Below are positions 14,937-24,118 of a stretch of 50,400 nt of DNA, piece by piece. The notes under the pieces are model-generated. The model had not been told where the DNA came from. It did no database searches and saw only the letters and a list, made by a program, of their open reading frames with translations. Position numbers and translations under genes: made by a program. The first letter of the stretch is position 1. The number at the start of each line of letters is the position of its first letter. Source of the stretch: an uncultured Lachnospiraceae bacterium (GTDB lineage Bacteria; Bacillota; Clostridia; Lachnospirales; Lachnospiraceae); NCBI GenBank assembly GCA_910578715.1, contig CAJTRL010000023.1, positions 1 to 50,400 on the forward strand, in the 5' to 3' direction.

Positions 14937-16952
14937 GTGGAAACGCTGAAATTACCGAGACTGATAAGTGAAGGCATGATTTTGCAGCAGAAGAAAAAGG
15001 TGCGTATATGGGGATGGGACGAGCCGGGACGGCAGGTTACCGTTTCCTTTCTCGATATGAAATATTCCTGTGAGACGGACAAAAAAGGGTACTGGGAAGT
15101 TTTCGTAAACGAACTGAAGCCGGGCGGTCCGTATGAAATGCGGATTCTGGACAGTGCTGGAGAAGAGAAAAATATACGGGACATCCTGGTTGGCGATGTA
15201 TGGATGTGCTCCGGGCAGTCCAATATGGAGCTTCCCATGCGCAGAGTGCTGGACCGCTATCCGGGGGAACCGGAACAGTGCGCCAATACCTTTATCCGTA
15301 CTTTTAAAATCACGGAAAAGAGCGATTTTCACGGGCCGCTCCGGGAGCTTGAAAGCGGTGCGTGGACGGCGGTAACGCCCGATACACTGCCGGATTTTTC
15401 CGCGACGGCGTATTTCTTTGCAAAACATCTGTACCGTCTTACGGGCGTTCCGGTGGGGCTTATCAACGCAAGCCTCGGCGGTTCGAGAATCGAATCCTGG
15501 ATGGGCCGGGATATGCTTGCGGGATATCAGGATTTTCTTGCGACGGCAGACAGGTACGGCGATGATGATTTTGTGAAAGGGCAGCTGGAAAAAAACGAGA
15601 AACAGGCTTTTGGCTGGCACAGACGGCTGGACGGCATGGACCTGGGACTGCTGGAGAACTGGCCGCAGAAAAGCTGCGAGTGGGGAAATAGGGAAGTGTC
15701 GGAAGAAGCGTCTGATTCCGGGAGCCAGGAAGCATCGAAGAAAGCGGACGACTCCGGCTGGCTGGATGTGAATATCCCGTTCTTTTTTGAAAATACGGCA
15801 TTAAAGGGTTTTATCGGGAGCGTCTGGTTCCGGCGGACGTTTTTTGTCGATGAGCGGCTTGCCGGAAAAGAGGCGAAGCTGTGGCTTGGGACGATTGTGG
15901 ACAGCGATACCGTCTATGTCAACGGTGTCTGCGTGGGACACACGGAATATCAATATCCACCCAGGAAATACATGGTGCCGGAAGGGCTTCTTAAGCAGGG
16001 GACGAATACCATTGTCATCCGGGTCAAGTGTGAAACGGGACATGGAAGGTTCACCGACGGCAAGACCTATGCGGTTTTCCGCGGGGAAGAGCGGGTGGAG
16101 CTTTCGGGCGCCTGGCAGTACAGAATCGGGGCTTCCTGTGAGATGATTGCGGAGACGGATTTTGTCAACTGGAAACCGACGGGGCTTTATCATGCGATGA
16201 CAGCGCCCTGTCATCGCTATATGATAGCAGGGATTGTGTGGTATCAGGGAGAATCCAATACCCACGCTGCCGCCGGACGTTATCTGGAGCTGATGGAACG
16301 GATGATTTCCGGGTACCGGGAAAAATGGGGAGAGGAACTGCCGTTTTTCTATGTACAGCTGCCGAATTTCGAGGCGGATATTTATGAAAAGGAGCGGAAC
16401 GAGACTTACAGCGACTGGCCGGGGATTCGGGAAGCGCAGCGCCAGGCGCTGAAACTTCCAGGCACGGGTATGGCAGTTGCCATCGACTTAGGGGAGGACA
16501 ATGACCTTCACCCGCTGAATAAAGAAGGAATCGGCTACCGCCTGGCGATGCAGGCTGCGGCGAAATTATACGGACTTCGCGCAGAATGTGACGGGCCCCA
16601 GGTGGAGAAAGTCAGCATGGAACGGACGGAAGCGCAGGAAGCTGCCGGAGAGGGTTGTACGACATGGCGGGTAACACTGCACTGTAAAAATGCCACCGGA
16701 CTATATGCTTTTTCCGAGGATAAGGGGACTGAAATCAAAGATTTTGAAATTATGGACGAAAAAGGTCTGCTCCGCCCGGTCAGAGCGGTTATCATCCGAA
16801 ACGATGTGGTGCTGCGGTGCGATGAAGCGGTCGGGGAGATTCGGGAAATCCGATACTGCTATCACAATACAAACAGTGGGGCGCTTCTTTACAATGAAGA
16901 CGGATTTCCGATGAGTCCGTTCCTATGGGAAAGGCATGGAGGATTAGGATGA
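14937..16952 (+). CDS. SGNH carbohydrate acetylesterase (sialate O-acetylesterase/acetylxylan esterase family)
   Basis: 671 residues with a GTG start that has GGGAGG 7 bases upstream. It opens with LKLPRLISEGMILQQ, a beta-sandwich typical of the family, then GDVWMCSGQSNMELPM with nucleophile Ser95. A jelly-roll sugar-binding insert follows (GSVWFRRTFFVDE, YVNGVCVGHTEY, about 285-380), then WYQGESNTH and the catalytic pair D523-x-H525 in NDLHPLN. The layout is that of SASA-domain enzymes with a GH2-like inserted domain, several of which deacetylate xylan or xyloglucan oligosaccharides; beside GH67 and GH43-GH8 genes the substrate is probably acetylated xylo-oligosaccharides. No signal peptide, so cytoplasmic. 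A short Ser/Glu/Asp insert (SEEASDSGSQEASKK) lies at about 255-270. The stop overlaps the GH2 start by ATGA. Confidence 0.88.
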   Translation: METLKLPRLISEGMILQQKKKVRIWGWDEPGRQVTVSFLDMKYSCETDKKGYWEVFVNELKPGGPYEMRILDSAGEEKNIRDILVGDVWMCSGQSNMELPMRRVLDRYPGEPEQCANTFIRTFKITEKSDFHGPLRELESGAWTAVTPDTLPDFSATAYFFAKHLYRLTGVPVGLINASLGGSRIESWMGRDMLAGYQDFLATADRYGDDDFVKGQLEKNEKQAFGWHRRLDGMDLGLLENWPQKSCEWGNREVSEEASDSGSQEASKKADDSGWLDVNIPFFFENTALKGFIGSVWFRRTFFVDERLAGKEAKLWLGTIVDSDTVYVNGVCVGHTEYQYPPRKYMVPEGLLKQGTNTIVIRVKCETGHGRFTDGKTYAVFRGEERVELSGAWQYRIGASCEMIAETDFVNWKPTGLYHAMTAPCHRYMIAGIVWYQGESNTHAAAGRYLELMERMISGYREKWGEELPFFYVQLPNFEADIYEKERNETYSDWPGIREAQRQALKLPGTGMAVAIDLGEDNDLHPLNKEGIGYRLAMQAAAKLYGLRAECDGPQVEKVSMERTEAQEAAGEGCTTWRVTLHCKNATGLYAFSEDKGTEIKDFEIMDEKGLLRPVRAVIIRNDVVLRCDEAVGEIREIRYCYHNTNSGALLYNEDGFPMSPFLWERHGGLG

Positions 16953-19900
16953 AAATGGAAAATTATGCAAGCGGAAGGTATTGCTGGAACGAAGGCTGGT
17001 CTTTTCTCAAATTGCCCGTGGATGCTTCCAGGGAAGAGGCGGAGGCGCTCAGGGAAGACTTTGAGCCTGTGGATATTCCTCATGACTGGCTGATTTATGA
17101 CGCTCTGAACTTATATGAAGACAGCAGTGGGTGGTATCGTAAATCTTTTATCTGGGAGGAAGCAGAGGAAAAGAAAGGCTTTGTCATTTTTGAAGGCATA
17201 TATATGGACAGCGCTGTTTTCATCAACGGTGTGAAAGCCGGGGAATGGAAATATGGCTATTCCGCGTTTACGCTGGATATAACGGAATATCTGGTGCGGG
17301 GCGAAAATGAAATTCTGGTCGGCGTCCGTTTTCAGAGTCCGAACAGCCGCTGGTATTCCGGGGCGGGCATTTACAGGAATGTCTGGCTTCAGGTGACGAA
17401 CCGCACCTGGCTGCCCGAACACGCGGTATACATCGGCACGCGGGAACTGGACGGGGAGAGGACGGAAGAGGAGAGGACGGACGGGAAGAGGACAAACGGC
17501 TCTTTTCTGCTCCGGCTGGAAGGGGAAATCGCCGGGGAGCGGCGGGAAGAAGCGGTTCTGCGGTATCGGCTTTATGATGAAGCGGGGCGGGAAGTGATAT
17601 GGAACCCGGTGGACCAGTCAATGGACGGGAGCGAAGGAGAAAGCGACAGCAGAGAGGAAGGCAGAGACAGAGAGGAAAGCAGAAACAGAGAGGAATATAG
17701 AGCGGGAAATGGAGAAGAGGCCGTCCGGAAGACTGTCAGGAAATTTCAGGCTGACAACGTGAAGTTATGGGATGTGGAACATCCGGTGCTTTATCGGTTA
17801 CGGACGGAGCTGCTGTTGGATGGGAAAATACTGCAGTGGACGGAAGAAACCTTCGGCTTCCGGACAATCCGTTTTGATGCGGAGGAAGGTTTTTTCCTGA
17901 ACGGACGGCATCTGAAACTGAACGGGGTCTGTGAGCATCACGATTTGGGCGCATTGGGCGCGGCTTTCAACAAACCGGCCATGAGACGGAAGTTCCGTAT
18001 TCTCAAAGAAATGGGTGTCAACGCGGTAAGATGCGCACATAATATGATGGCGCCCGGCTTTATGGAGCTGGCGGACGAAATGGGGCTTCTGGTGCTTTCG
18101 GAAGCCTTCGATATGTGGGAAAAGCCGAAAACAGCCTATGATTATGCGCGGTTTTTTAAAGAGTGGGCCGCTCAGGATGTGGAAAGCTGGATTAGACAGG
18201 ACAGGAATCATCCCTGTGTCATCATGTGGAGTGTCGGGAATGAAATATATGACACCCATGCGGATGAGCGCGGACAGCAGATTACGCGGTATCTGAAAGA
18301 GCTGGTGGAGAAATTTGACCCGGGGCGTCATGCCAGAGTAACGCTCGCATCGAATTACATGCCCTGGGAAAATGCGCAGAAATGTGCGGATATCGTGAAA
18401 CTTGCGGGGTACAATTATTCGGAAAAATATTATGAAGAGCATCATAAGAAGCACCCGGACTGGATAATCTACGGGAGCGAGACGTCTTCCATCGTGCAGA
18501 GCAGAGGGGTTTATCATTTTCCGCTCCGTGCGGGTATCCTGGCGGAGGATGACGAACAGTGCTCGTCCCTGGGCAACAGCCAGACGAGCTGGGGGGCAAA
18601 ATCGCTGGAAGAGTGTGTAACATTTGACAGGGACCGGAAGTTTTCCCTCGGACAGTTTCTCTGGTCCGGATTTGATTATATCGGGGAGCCGACGCCGTAT
18701 CATACGAAAAATTCTTATTTCGGGCAGATAGATACCGCCGGATTCCCCAAAGATTCTTATTATGTGTGGCAGTCCGCCTGGACGGATTACCGGAAAAAGC
18801 CGATGATACATATTTTCCCTTACTGGGACTTTAACGAGGGGCAGCTCATTGATGTGCGCGTCTGCTCCAATGCGCCTTATGTGGAGCTGTTTCTGAACGG
18901 CAGAAGCCTCGGACGTCAGGAACTGACGCATGGAACGGGAAACGGAAGCCATATTCTGGCGGATTACCGGGTCCCTTATGAAAAGGGCATATTGCGGGCG
19001 GAAGCCAGCGACGGGGACGGAAGGAAGCTGGCGGAGACGGAACGACGTTCTTTCGGCAATTCTGCCCGCATTGTCATCATGGCGGAGGCATCGGAGGCTC
19101 TTGCGGACGGCCGAGACCTTCTGTTTCTGGAAATCGGCACGGTGGACGAGGCGGGAAATCCGGTGGAGAACGCCTGTGACAGAATCCATGTGCGGGTGAC
19201 GGGAGAAGGAAGACTGGTCGGGCTCGATAACGGAGACAGCACGGACTATGACAGTTATAAGGGGACGAGCCGGAGACTGTTTGGCGGGAAGCTGCTGGCA
19301 ATCGTGCAGACGGAAGAAACGCCCGGCCTTATCCGCGTGGAGGCGGAAGGAAAAGGGCTGGAAAGCGCCGTATTGGAATGTGAATCTAAAGAGGCGGACG
19401 TGCGGCCCGGACAGCGAGCCCCTAAGTCCCGGCAGAAAAACCATCCTGTTCCCGTCGTACTCGGAAAGGAAGAGGAAATTACGGTCCGCAAAGTCGTGAT
19501 TCGCCCGCTGGAGGGGCAGCTGTTTACAAAAGAAAAGAATGTTCTCACGGCGGAAGCATTTATTGAGCCGCCTCAGGCAGACGATAAGGAGCTGCTTTTC
19601 AAGGCTGTGAATGAATCAGGGGTTCCGGTGTCCTTCGTACAGATGAAGCAGCATGGAAACCGGGTAACGATGAGGGCGAAAGGCGACGGAGACTTCCGGC
19701 TTTTTGCCATGTCAAAGAGCGGGAGCGGTAACATCAGAGTGATGTCGCAGATGGAATTTCGCGTAGAAGGGCTTGGCCAGGCGCATAAAGACCCTTATCG
19801 GTTCATTTCGGCAAGCCTGTATGATGCCGTGACGGGAGAAATAGGAAACGGAAATGAGCGGGGAATCGCCACGGGAAGGGACGGAGAGACGATAATCACC

Positions 19901-20545
19901 TATGAGGATATCGACTTCGGGCCAGTCGGAAGCGACGAGCTGACGATACCCATTTTTGCCCTGAACGACGAGCAGTATGCCATGCAGATATGGGAAGGGG
20001 TTCCCGGCAGACCGGGAAGCGAGATGCTGGCGGACGTCATTTATCAGAAGCCTTCCATATGGAATGTGTATCAGCCGGAAACATACCGGTTAAAAAGGCG
20101 GCTGAAAGGGATTACGGCAGTCAGCTTCCACCTTTATGCCAAAGTGCATATCAAGGGATTTTCTTTTACAAAATATGAAAAGGCATGGCAGAATCTGGCG
20201 GCGGGAGAGGCGGATGCAGTCTACGGTGACAGTTTCCGGAGAGAGGGAGACGCGGTCTGTCAAATCGGAAATAACGTATCGCTGCTTTTTACGGAAATGG
20301 ATTTCGGAGAGACGCCTGTAAAGGGAATTGCGATAAAAGGAAGGGCGGAAAAAGGAGCAAACACCATTCATGTGCGTTTCCAAAACGGTACGGAGGAAAT
20401 CAAGCAGATTGTGGAATTTCCGCAAAGCGCCGAATATATACAGGTGCGTTTTCCGCTAGATGCGCTCTGCGGGAAATGGGACGTTACCTTTGTATTCCTT
20501 CCGGGAAGCTGTTTTGACTTCGCTTCGTTTGAGTTTTATAGCTGA
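16949..20545 (+). CDS. Very large GH2 glycoside hydrolase with C-terminal accessory domains
   Basis: 1198 residues, against roughly 600-850 for most GH2 enzymes. The sugar-binding, Ig-like and TIM-barrel domains come first (PHDWLIYD, SSGWYRKSF, SGAGIYRNVWL). Catalytic Glu432 is in MWSVGNEI and nucleophile Glu511 in YGSETS. Additional Ig-like/beta domains follow, and the C-terminal 150 residues (GIAIKGRAEKGANTIHVRF) resemble a CBM6-type sugar-binding module. Specificity (beta-galactosidase, beta-glucuronidase or similar) cannot be fixed. Two charged low-complexity stretches interrupt the second domain (about 166-185 and 226-258, rich in E/R/D/G/S). No signal peptide. RBS GGAGGA is 5 bases before ATG 16949; an ATG at 16925 is possible. 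Coupled to the esterase gene. Confidence 0.88.
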   Translation: MKMENYASGRYCWNEGWSFLKLPVDASREEAEALREDFEPVDIPHDWLIYDALNLYEDSSGWYRKSFIWEEAEEKKGFVIFEGIYMDSAVFINGVKAGEWKYGYSAFTLDITEYLVRGENEILVGVRFQSPNSRWYSGAGIYRNVWLQVTNRTWLPEHAVYIGTRELDGERTEEERTDGKRTNGSFLLRLEGEIAGERREEAVLRYRLYDEAGREVIWNPVDQSMDGSEGESDSREEGRDREESRNREEYRAGNGEEAVRKTVRKFQADNVKLWDVEHPVLYRLRTELLLDGKILQWTEETFGFRTIRFDAEEGFFLNGRHLKLNGVCEHHDLGALGAAFNKPAMRRKFRILKEMGVNAVRCAHNMMAPGFMELADEMGLLVLSEAFDMWEKPKTAYDYARFFKEWAAQDVESWIRQDRNHPCVIMWSVGNEIYDTHADERGQQITRYLKELVEKFDPGRHARVTLASNYMPWENAQKCADIVKLAGYNYSEKYYEEHHKKHPDWIIYGSETSSIVQSRGVYHFPLRAGILAEDDEQCSSLGNSQTSWGAKSLEECVTFDRDRKFSLGQFLWSGFDYIGEPTPYHTKNSYFGQIDTAGFPKDSYYVWQSAWTDYRKKPMIHIFPYWDFNEGQLIDVRVCSNAPYVELFLNGRSLGRQELTHGTGNGSHILADYRVPYEKGILRAEASDGDGRKLAETERRSFGNSARIVIMAEASEALADGRDLLFLEIGTVDEAGNPVENACDRIHVRVTGEGRLVGLDNGDSTDYDSYKGTSRRLFGGKLLAIVQTEETPGLIRVEAEGKGLESAVLECESKEADVRPGQRAPKSRQKNHPVPVVLGKEEEITVRKVVIRPLEGQLFTKEKNVLTAEAFIEPPQADDKELLFKAVNESGVPVSFVQMKQHGNRVTMRAKGDGDFRLFAMSKSGSGNIRVMSQMEFRVEGLGQAHKDPYRFISASLYDAVTGEIGNGNERGIATGRDGETIITYEDIDFGPVGSDELTIPIFALNDEQYAMQIWEGVPGRPGSEMLADVIYQKPSIWNVYQPETYRLKRRLKGITAVSFHLYAKVHIKGFSFTKYEKAWQNLAAGEADAVYGDSFRREGDAVCQIGNNVSLLFTEMDFGETPVKGIAIKGRAEKGANTIHVRFQNGTEEIKQIVEFPQSAEYIQVRFPLDALCGKWDVTFVFLPGSCFDFASFEFYS

Positions 20546-20564
20546 CCTGTATTGCTTTGGATAT

Positions 20565-21461
20565 TTACAGGGTTGCCTTTTTGGGGGCCTGGTTCATCCG
20601 CTTATATTCGGACGGCGTACAGTGCTTGACGGTTTTGAAAATGCGGTTAAAGGTGGAAAGGCTGCCGAAACCGGAACGCATTGCCACTTCGGTAATGGAA
20701 ATATTCGGCTGAATCAGCAGACTTTCCGCATGGGCAATTCGTTTCTGGGTCAGATATTCATAACAGGAGGTGCCGGAAAACTGTTTGAACAGGCGGGAAA
20801 AGTGGAATTTGGAAAATCCGGCAAGGTCCGCCAGGTCGTCCACATTGATATTTTCCGTGCAATGGTCGGTGATGTAATTGCATACGTCCATAAATTTTTC
20901 GATATACTCGTGCTGTTTGCTGGAAGTAATGCCGGGAAATTTTTCGCTGGCATTGAAATTGGCGCGGCCGATGGCAACAAAAAAATGAATAATCAGGGAA
21001 TAGATACAGGCTTCCGTGAAGGCAATCCGGTTATCGTATTCGCGGCTGATTTCATTCAGATAAGAGGAAAGCTGTCCGTTCAGTTCCGGGTATTCTTTCC
21101 GGCTGATGAGGGCATAAGGATGAAGGGAATGGATTAAAGAGTCCATTCCTTTTACATTGCAGATGAGACCGTAATCCAGAAGGATAATGAGCCTTTCGCC
21201 TTCGTCCCCGTCGGGACCGGGCTGGGGCGCAATCAGACGGTGCAGCGTGCCGGGCGGTGTTATGAAAATATCCCCCTCGCCAAAGGTGTGGGCCGTATCG
21301 TCGATGATGACGGTATATTCTTTCCGGACGGGCATAATGATTTCCATTGCCGTATGCCAGTGGAGCGGGTAATCCTCCGCTTCCATATTGTGATACAGTT
21401 TGATGGTCGGAAAGTAGTCATATGCTACCGTCTCATGGATGCCGTTCAGAATTTTAATCAT
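20565..21461 (-). CDS. AraC family regulator of the hemicellulose locus
   Basis: 298 residues. The N-terminal half is a cupin-like sugar-sensing domain (YPLHWHTAMEIIMPV, FGEGDIFITPPGTLHRL). The C-terminal 100 residues carry two helix-turn-helix units: INVDDLADLAGFSKFHFSRLFK and ITEVAMRSGFGSLSTFNRIFK, then the usual P-SEYKR end. RBS AGGAG is 8 bases before ATG on the minus strand. It is divergent from the GH3 gene and convergent with GH2 (19 bases between stops), so it most likely activates the surrounding catabolic genes when xylan oligosaccharides are present; repeated TTGCTATG/TAGCAATATCT words upstream of it, of GH3 and of the importer are candidate sites. Confidence 0.92.
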   Translation of the reverse strand: MIKILNGIHETVAYDYFPTIKLYHNMEAEDYPLHWHTAMEIIMPVRKEYTVIIDDTAHTFGEGDIFITPPGTLHRLIAPQPGPDGDEGERLIILLDYGLICNVKGMDSLIHSLHPYALISRKEYPELNGQLSSYLNEISREYDNRIAFTEACIYSLIIHFFVAIGRANFNASEKFPGITSSKQHEYIEKFMDVCNYITDHCTENINVDDLADLAGFSKFHFSRLFKQFSGTSCYEYLTQKRIAHAESLLIQPNISITEVAMRSGFGSLSTFNRIFKTVKHCTPSEYKRMNQAPKKATL

Positions 21462-21877
21462 GGCAAATACTCCTGTCGGTTTTGTGGGGCGTCCCTGTCG
21501 GTGGCGTCCGCGTTTTCGTCTGTCCGCTCTCTTCTAATAAATAGCACAAACGGGAGAAAGTGTCAAATCAAATTTTGCTATGGGAAGAAGGGAAAAAATG
21601 TAAAAAAGCGGTCAAATTGCTATGATATGAGCGGTAAAATTCGCCTAAAATATCAGAATTGATAAAAAATGTAACTGGTTTCATAGATTCTTTGAAAGGA
21701 ATTAGCAATATCTAGTAATGACAAAGCAAGATATGAAGAGCCGGAACAAAAAGAGCGTTGTATACTTTGACTAATAATAGGGATGAAATCTGCTTGATTT
21801 ATGGCATAATATCAGTTGATTGCAGACCAAATCAGGAAGACGGTCCGGCGGACAAAAGGAAAACAGGAGGAGCATAC
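21462..21877. promoter_or_regulatory. Divergent control region between araC-type gene and GH3 gene
   Basis: 416 bases without a convincing gene. It contains two near-identical words TCAAATTTTGCTATG (21568-21582) and TCAAATTGCTATG (21612-21624), 44 bases apart. It also contains the word TTAGCAATATCTAGTAAT (21702-21719), shared with the region before the ABC permease. I could not find a consensus promoter; TTGACT (21767-21772) and CATAAT (21805-21810) are not properly spaced, which would fit activator-dependent transcription. Confidence 0.5.
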
Positions 21878-24034
21878 ATGGAACTTGTAAGAAATGAAGT
21901 CAGAAATGCAGAATTTGAAGAACGCGCCCGTAGTCTGGTGGCACAGATGACGCTGGAGGAGAAGGCTTTTCAGATGCTGCACGGCGCTCCGGCAATAGAA
22001 AGACTGGGTATCAAGGCTTATAACTGGTGGAACGAGGCGCTGCACGGGGTGGCGAGAGCGGGGACTGCCACCGTATTTCCACAGGCTGTTTCGATGGCCG
22101 CGTCTTTTGACGAGGACTTTATCGAAGAAGTGGCGGACGCCATTTCCACGGAAGGCCGGGCGAAGTTCAATGCACAGCAGAAATATGAAGATTTTGATAT
22201 ATATAAGGGACTGACTTTCTGGTCGCCGAACGTCAATATTTTCAGAGACCCGAGATGGGGAAGAGGACATGAGACGTTCGGGGAGGACCCTTATCTGACG
22301 TCCAGGCTCGGCGTGCGGTTCGTGGAAGGAATCCAGGGACACGATGAAAACTATATGAAAGCAGCGGCGTGCGCCAAGCATTTTGCAGTACATAGCGGCC
22401 CGGAAGATTTGCGCCATCAGTTTAATGCCGAAGTGAGCAGACAGGATATGTACGAGACGTATCTTCCCGCCTTTAAAGCCTGTGTACAGGAAGCGAAAGT
22501 GGAGGCGGTCATGGGGGCTTATAACCGGACGAACGGAGAGCCCTGCTGCGGAAGCAGAACGCTGCTTCAGGATATTTTAAGGAAAGAATGGGGCTTCAAA
22601 GGTCATGTTGTCTCCGATTGCTGGGCCATCCGCGATTTCCACGAAGGGCATGGCGTAACGGCGGGCGCGGAAGAATCGGTGGCGCTGGCTGTTTCCAACG
22701 GCTGTGATTTAAACTGCGGCAATCTTTTTGTCTATGTAAAGGATGCGGTAGAAAAAGGCATGATACCGGAAGAGCGGGTGGACGAGGCGCTCGTGCATCT
22801 TTTTACAACCCGGATGAAGCTCGGCCTGTTCGATGAAAAGGCAAAAACGCCGTATGATGAGATTCCCTATACCGTGGTCGATTCCAAAGAAATGCAGGAC
22901 TTAAATCTGAAAGCGGCGGAAAAATGCGTCGTTCTTTTGAAAAATGACAATCATCTTCTGCCTCTGGACAGAACAAAAATCAAGACCATCGGCGTTATCG
23001 GCCCCAATGCCAATAACCGGAAAGCATTAATCGGGAACTATGAAGGAACCGCTTCCCGCTATTTTACAATCAGTGAGGGCATTCAGGAATATGTGGGCGA
23101 CGATATCCGGGTGCTGGTATCGGAAGGATGTCATTTGTATAAGGAACAGATTAGCAACCTGAGTCAGGGCAAAGACAGGGATTCGGAAGTCCGGGCAATA
23201 TGCGACGCAAGCGATGTGGTCGTGATGTGTCTGGGACTGGATTCCGGGCTGGAAGGTGAAGAGGGAGACCAGAGCAATCAGTTTGCCAGCGGCGACAAGC
23301 CGAATCTGAATCTGCCGGGCAGACAGCAGGAGATTCTGGAAATCGCCCATGCCAGCGGCAAGCCGGTAGTGCTCGTGCTTCTTTCGGGAAGCGCGCTGGC
23401 GGTAGGCTGGGCCGACGAACATATTCCGGCCATCATACAGGGATGGTATCCCGGCGCCCAGGGCGGAAGGGCTATCGCAAGAATATTGTTCGGTGAGAAA
23501 AATCCGGAAGGAAGGATGCCGCTCACCTTCTACCGGACAATGGAAGAACTGCCCGCATTTACCGATTATTCCATGAAGGGAAGGACTTACCGCTATATGA
23601 AACAGGAAGCGCTGTACCCTTTTGGATATGGGCTGTCCTATACAGACTTTACTTATTCGGATGCGGCCGTTTCTGCGGACACGGTCGGCATGGAAGGCAT
23701 TGAAGTAAAAGCCGTTGTGACCAATACAGGGGACAGAGAAGGTACGGAAACCGTCCAGGTTTATGTGAAAGCGGACAGGGAAGGCACGCCGAACGCTCAG
23801 TTAAAAGGCATTCGGAAAGTGACGCTGCAGCCGGGCGAGAGCAGAGAAGTGGCGGTAAAACTTCCGGTAAACGCGTTTGCGCTGTACGATGAGCAGGCGG
23901 TCAACAGAGTGGGGGCGGGGAATTATCTCGTTTCCATCGGCGGCTCACAGCCGGAAAGCCGCAGCGAGAAACTGACCGGGAAAAAGGTCGATGTGATTTC
24001 GGTAACGGCACCGGAAGAGATTGTGCTGGAATAA
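21878..24034 (+). CDS. GH3 beta-xylosidase/arabinosidase-like enzyme
   Basis: 718 residues. The N-terminal barrel has YNWWNEALHGVARAG and TVFPQA, the wording of GH3 beta-xylosidases, then WSPNVNIFRDPRWGRGHETFGEDP and nucleophile Asp247 in VVSDCW. The second alpha/beta domain (GVIGPNANN, CLGLDSGLEGEEGDQ) and a C-terminal fibronectin-III-like domain (PFGYGLSYTDF onwards) complete the standard layout and length. It removes xylose (or arabinose) from the non-reducing end of oligosaccharides. No signal peptide, so it acts on imported sugars. The start has AGGAGGA 6 bases upstream; the open frame upstream to 21758 lacks such a site. GH67 follows after 84 bases. Confidence 0.92.
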   Translation: MELVRNEVRNAEFEERARSLVAQMTLEEKAFQMLHGAPAIERLGIKAYNWWNEALHGVARAGTATVFPQAVSMAASFDEDFIEEVADAISTEGRAKFNAQQKYEDFDIYKGLTFWSPNVNIFRDPRWGRGHETFGEDPYLTSRLGVRFVEGIQGHDENYMKAAACAKHFAVHSGPEDLRHQFNAEVSRQDMYETYLPAFKACVQEAKVEAVMGAYNRTNGEPCCGSRTLLQDILRKEWGFKGHVVSDCWAIRDFHEGHGVTAGAEESVALAVSNGCDLNCGNLFVYVKDAVEKGMIPEERVDEALVHLFTTRMKLGLFDEKAKTPYDEIPYTVVDSKEMQDLNLKAAEKCVVLLKNDNHLLPLDRTKIKTIGVIGPNANNRKALIGNYEGTASRYFTISEGIQEYVGDDIRVLVSEGCHLYKEQISNLSQGKDRDSEVRAICDASDVVVMCLGLDSGLEGEEGDQSNQFASGDKPNLNLPGRQQEILEIAHASGKPVVLVLLSGSALAVGWADEHIPAIIQGWYPGAQGGRAIARILFGEKNPEGRMPLTFYRTMEELPAFTDYSMKGRTYRYMKQEALYPFGYGLSYTDFTYSDAAVSADTVGMEGIEVKAVVTNTGDREGTETVQVYVKADREGTPNAQLKGIRKVTLQPGESREVAVKLPVNAFALYDEQAVNRVGAGNYLVSIGGSQPESRSEKLTGKKVDVISVTAPEEIVLE

Positions 24035-24118
24035 CCGGAACAGCGCCGGAAGCGATAACGACGAAATTGCCGGAAAGCCGTCGGTATGACGGGGAAGGTG
24101 AATACAGGAAGGAATGGT

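Noticed and set aside
17798..19444. 548-residue open frame on the minus strand
   Set aside because: Lies wholly inside the GH2 gene, whose catalytic motifs are clear; the minus frame has no recognisable domain and reflects GC-rich codon bias.
20460..21137. 225-residue open frame on the plus strand
   Set aside because: Antisense to the AraC gene, which has both helix-turn-helix units intact.
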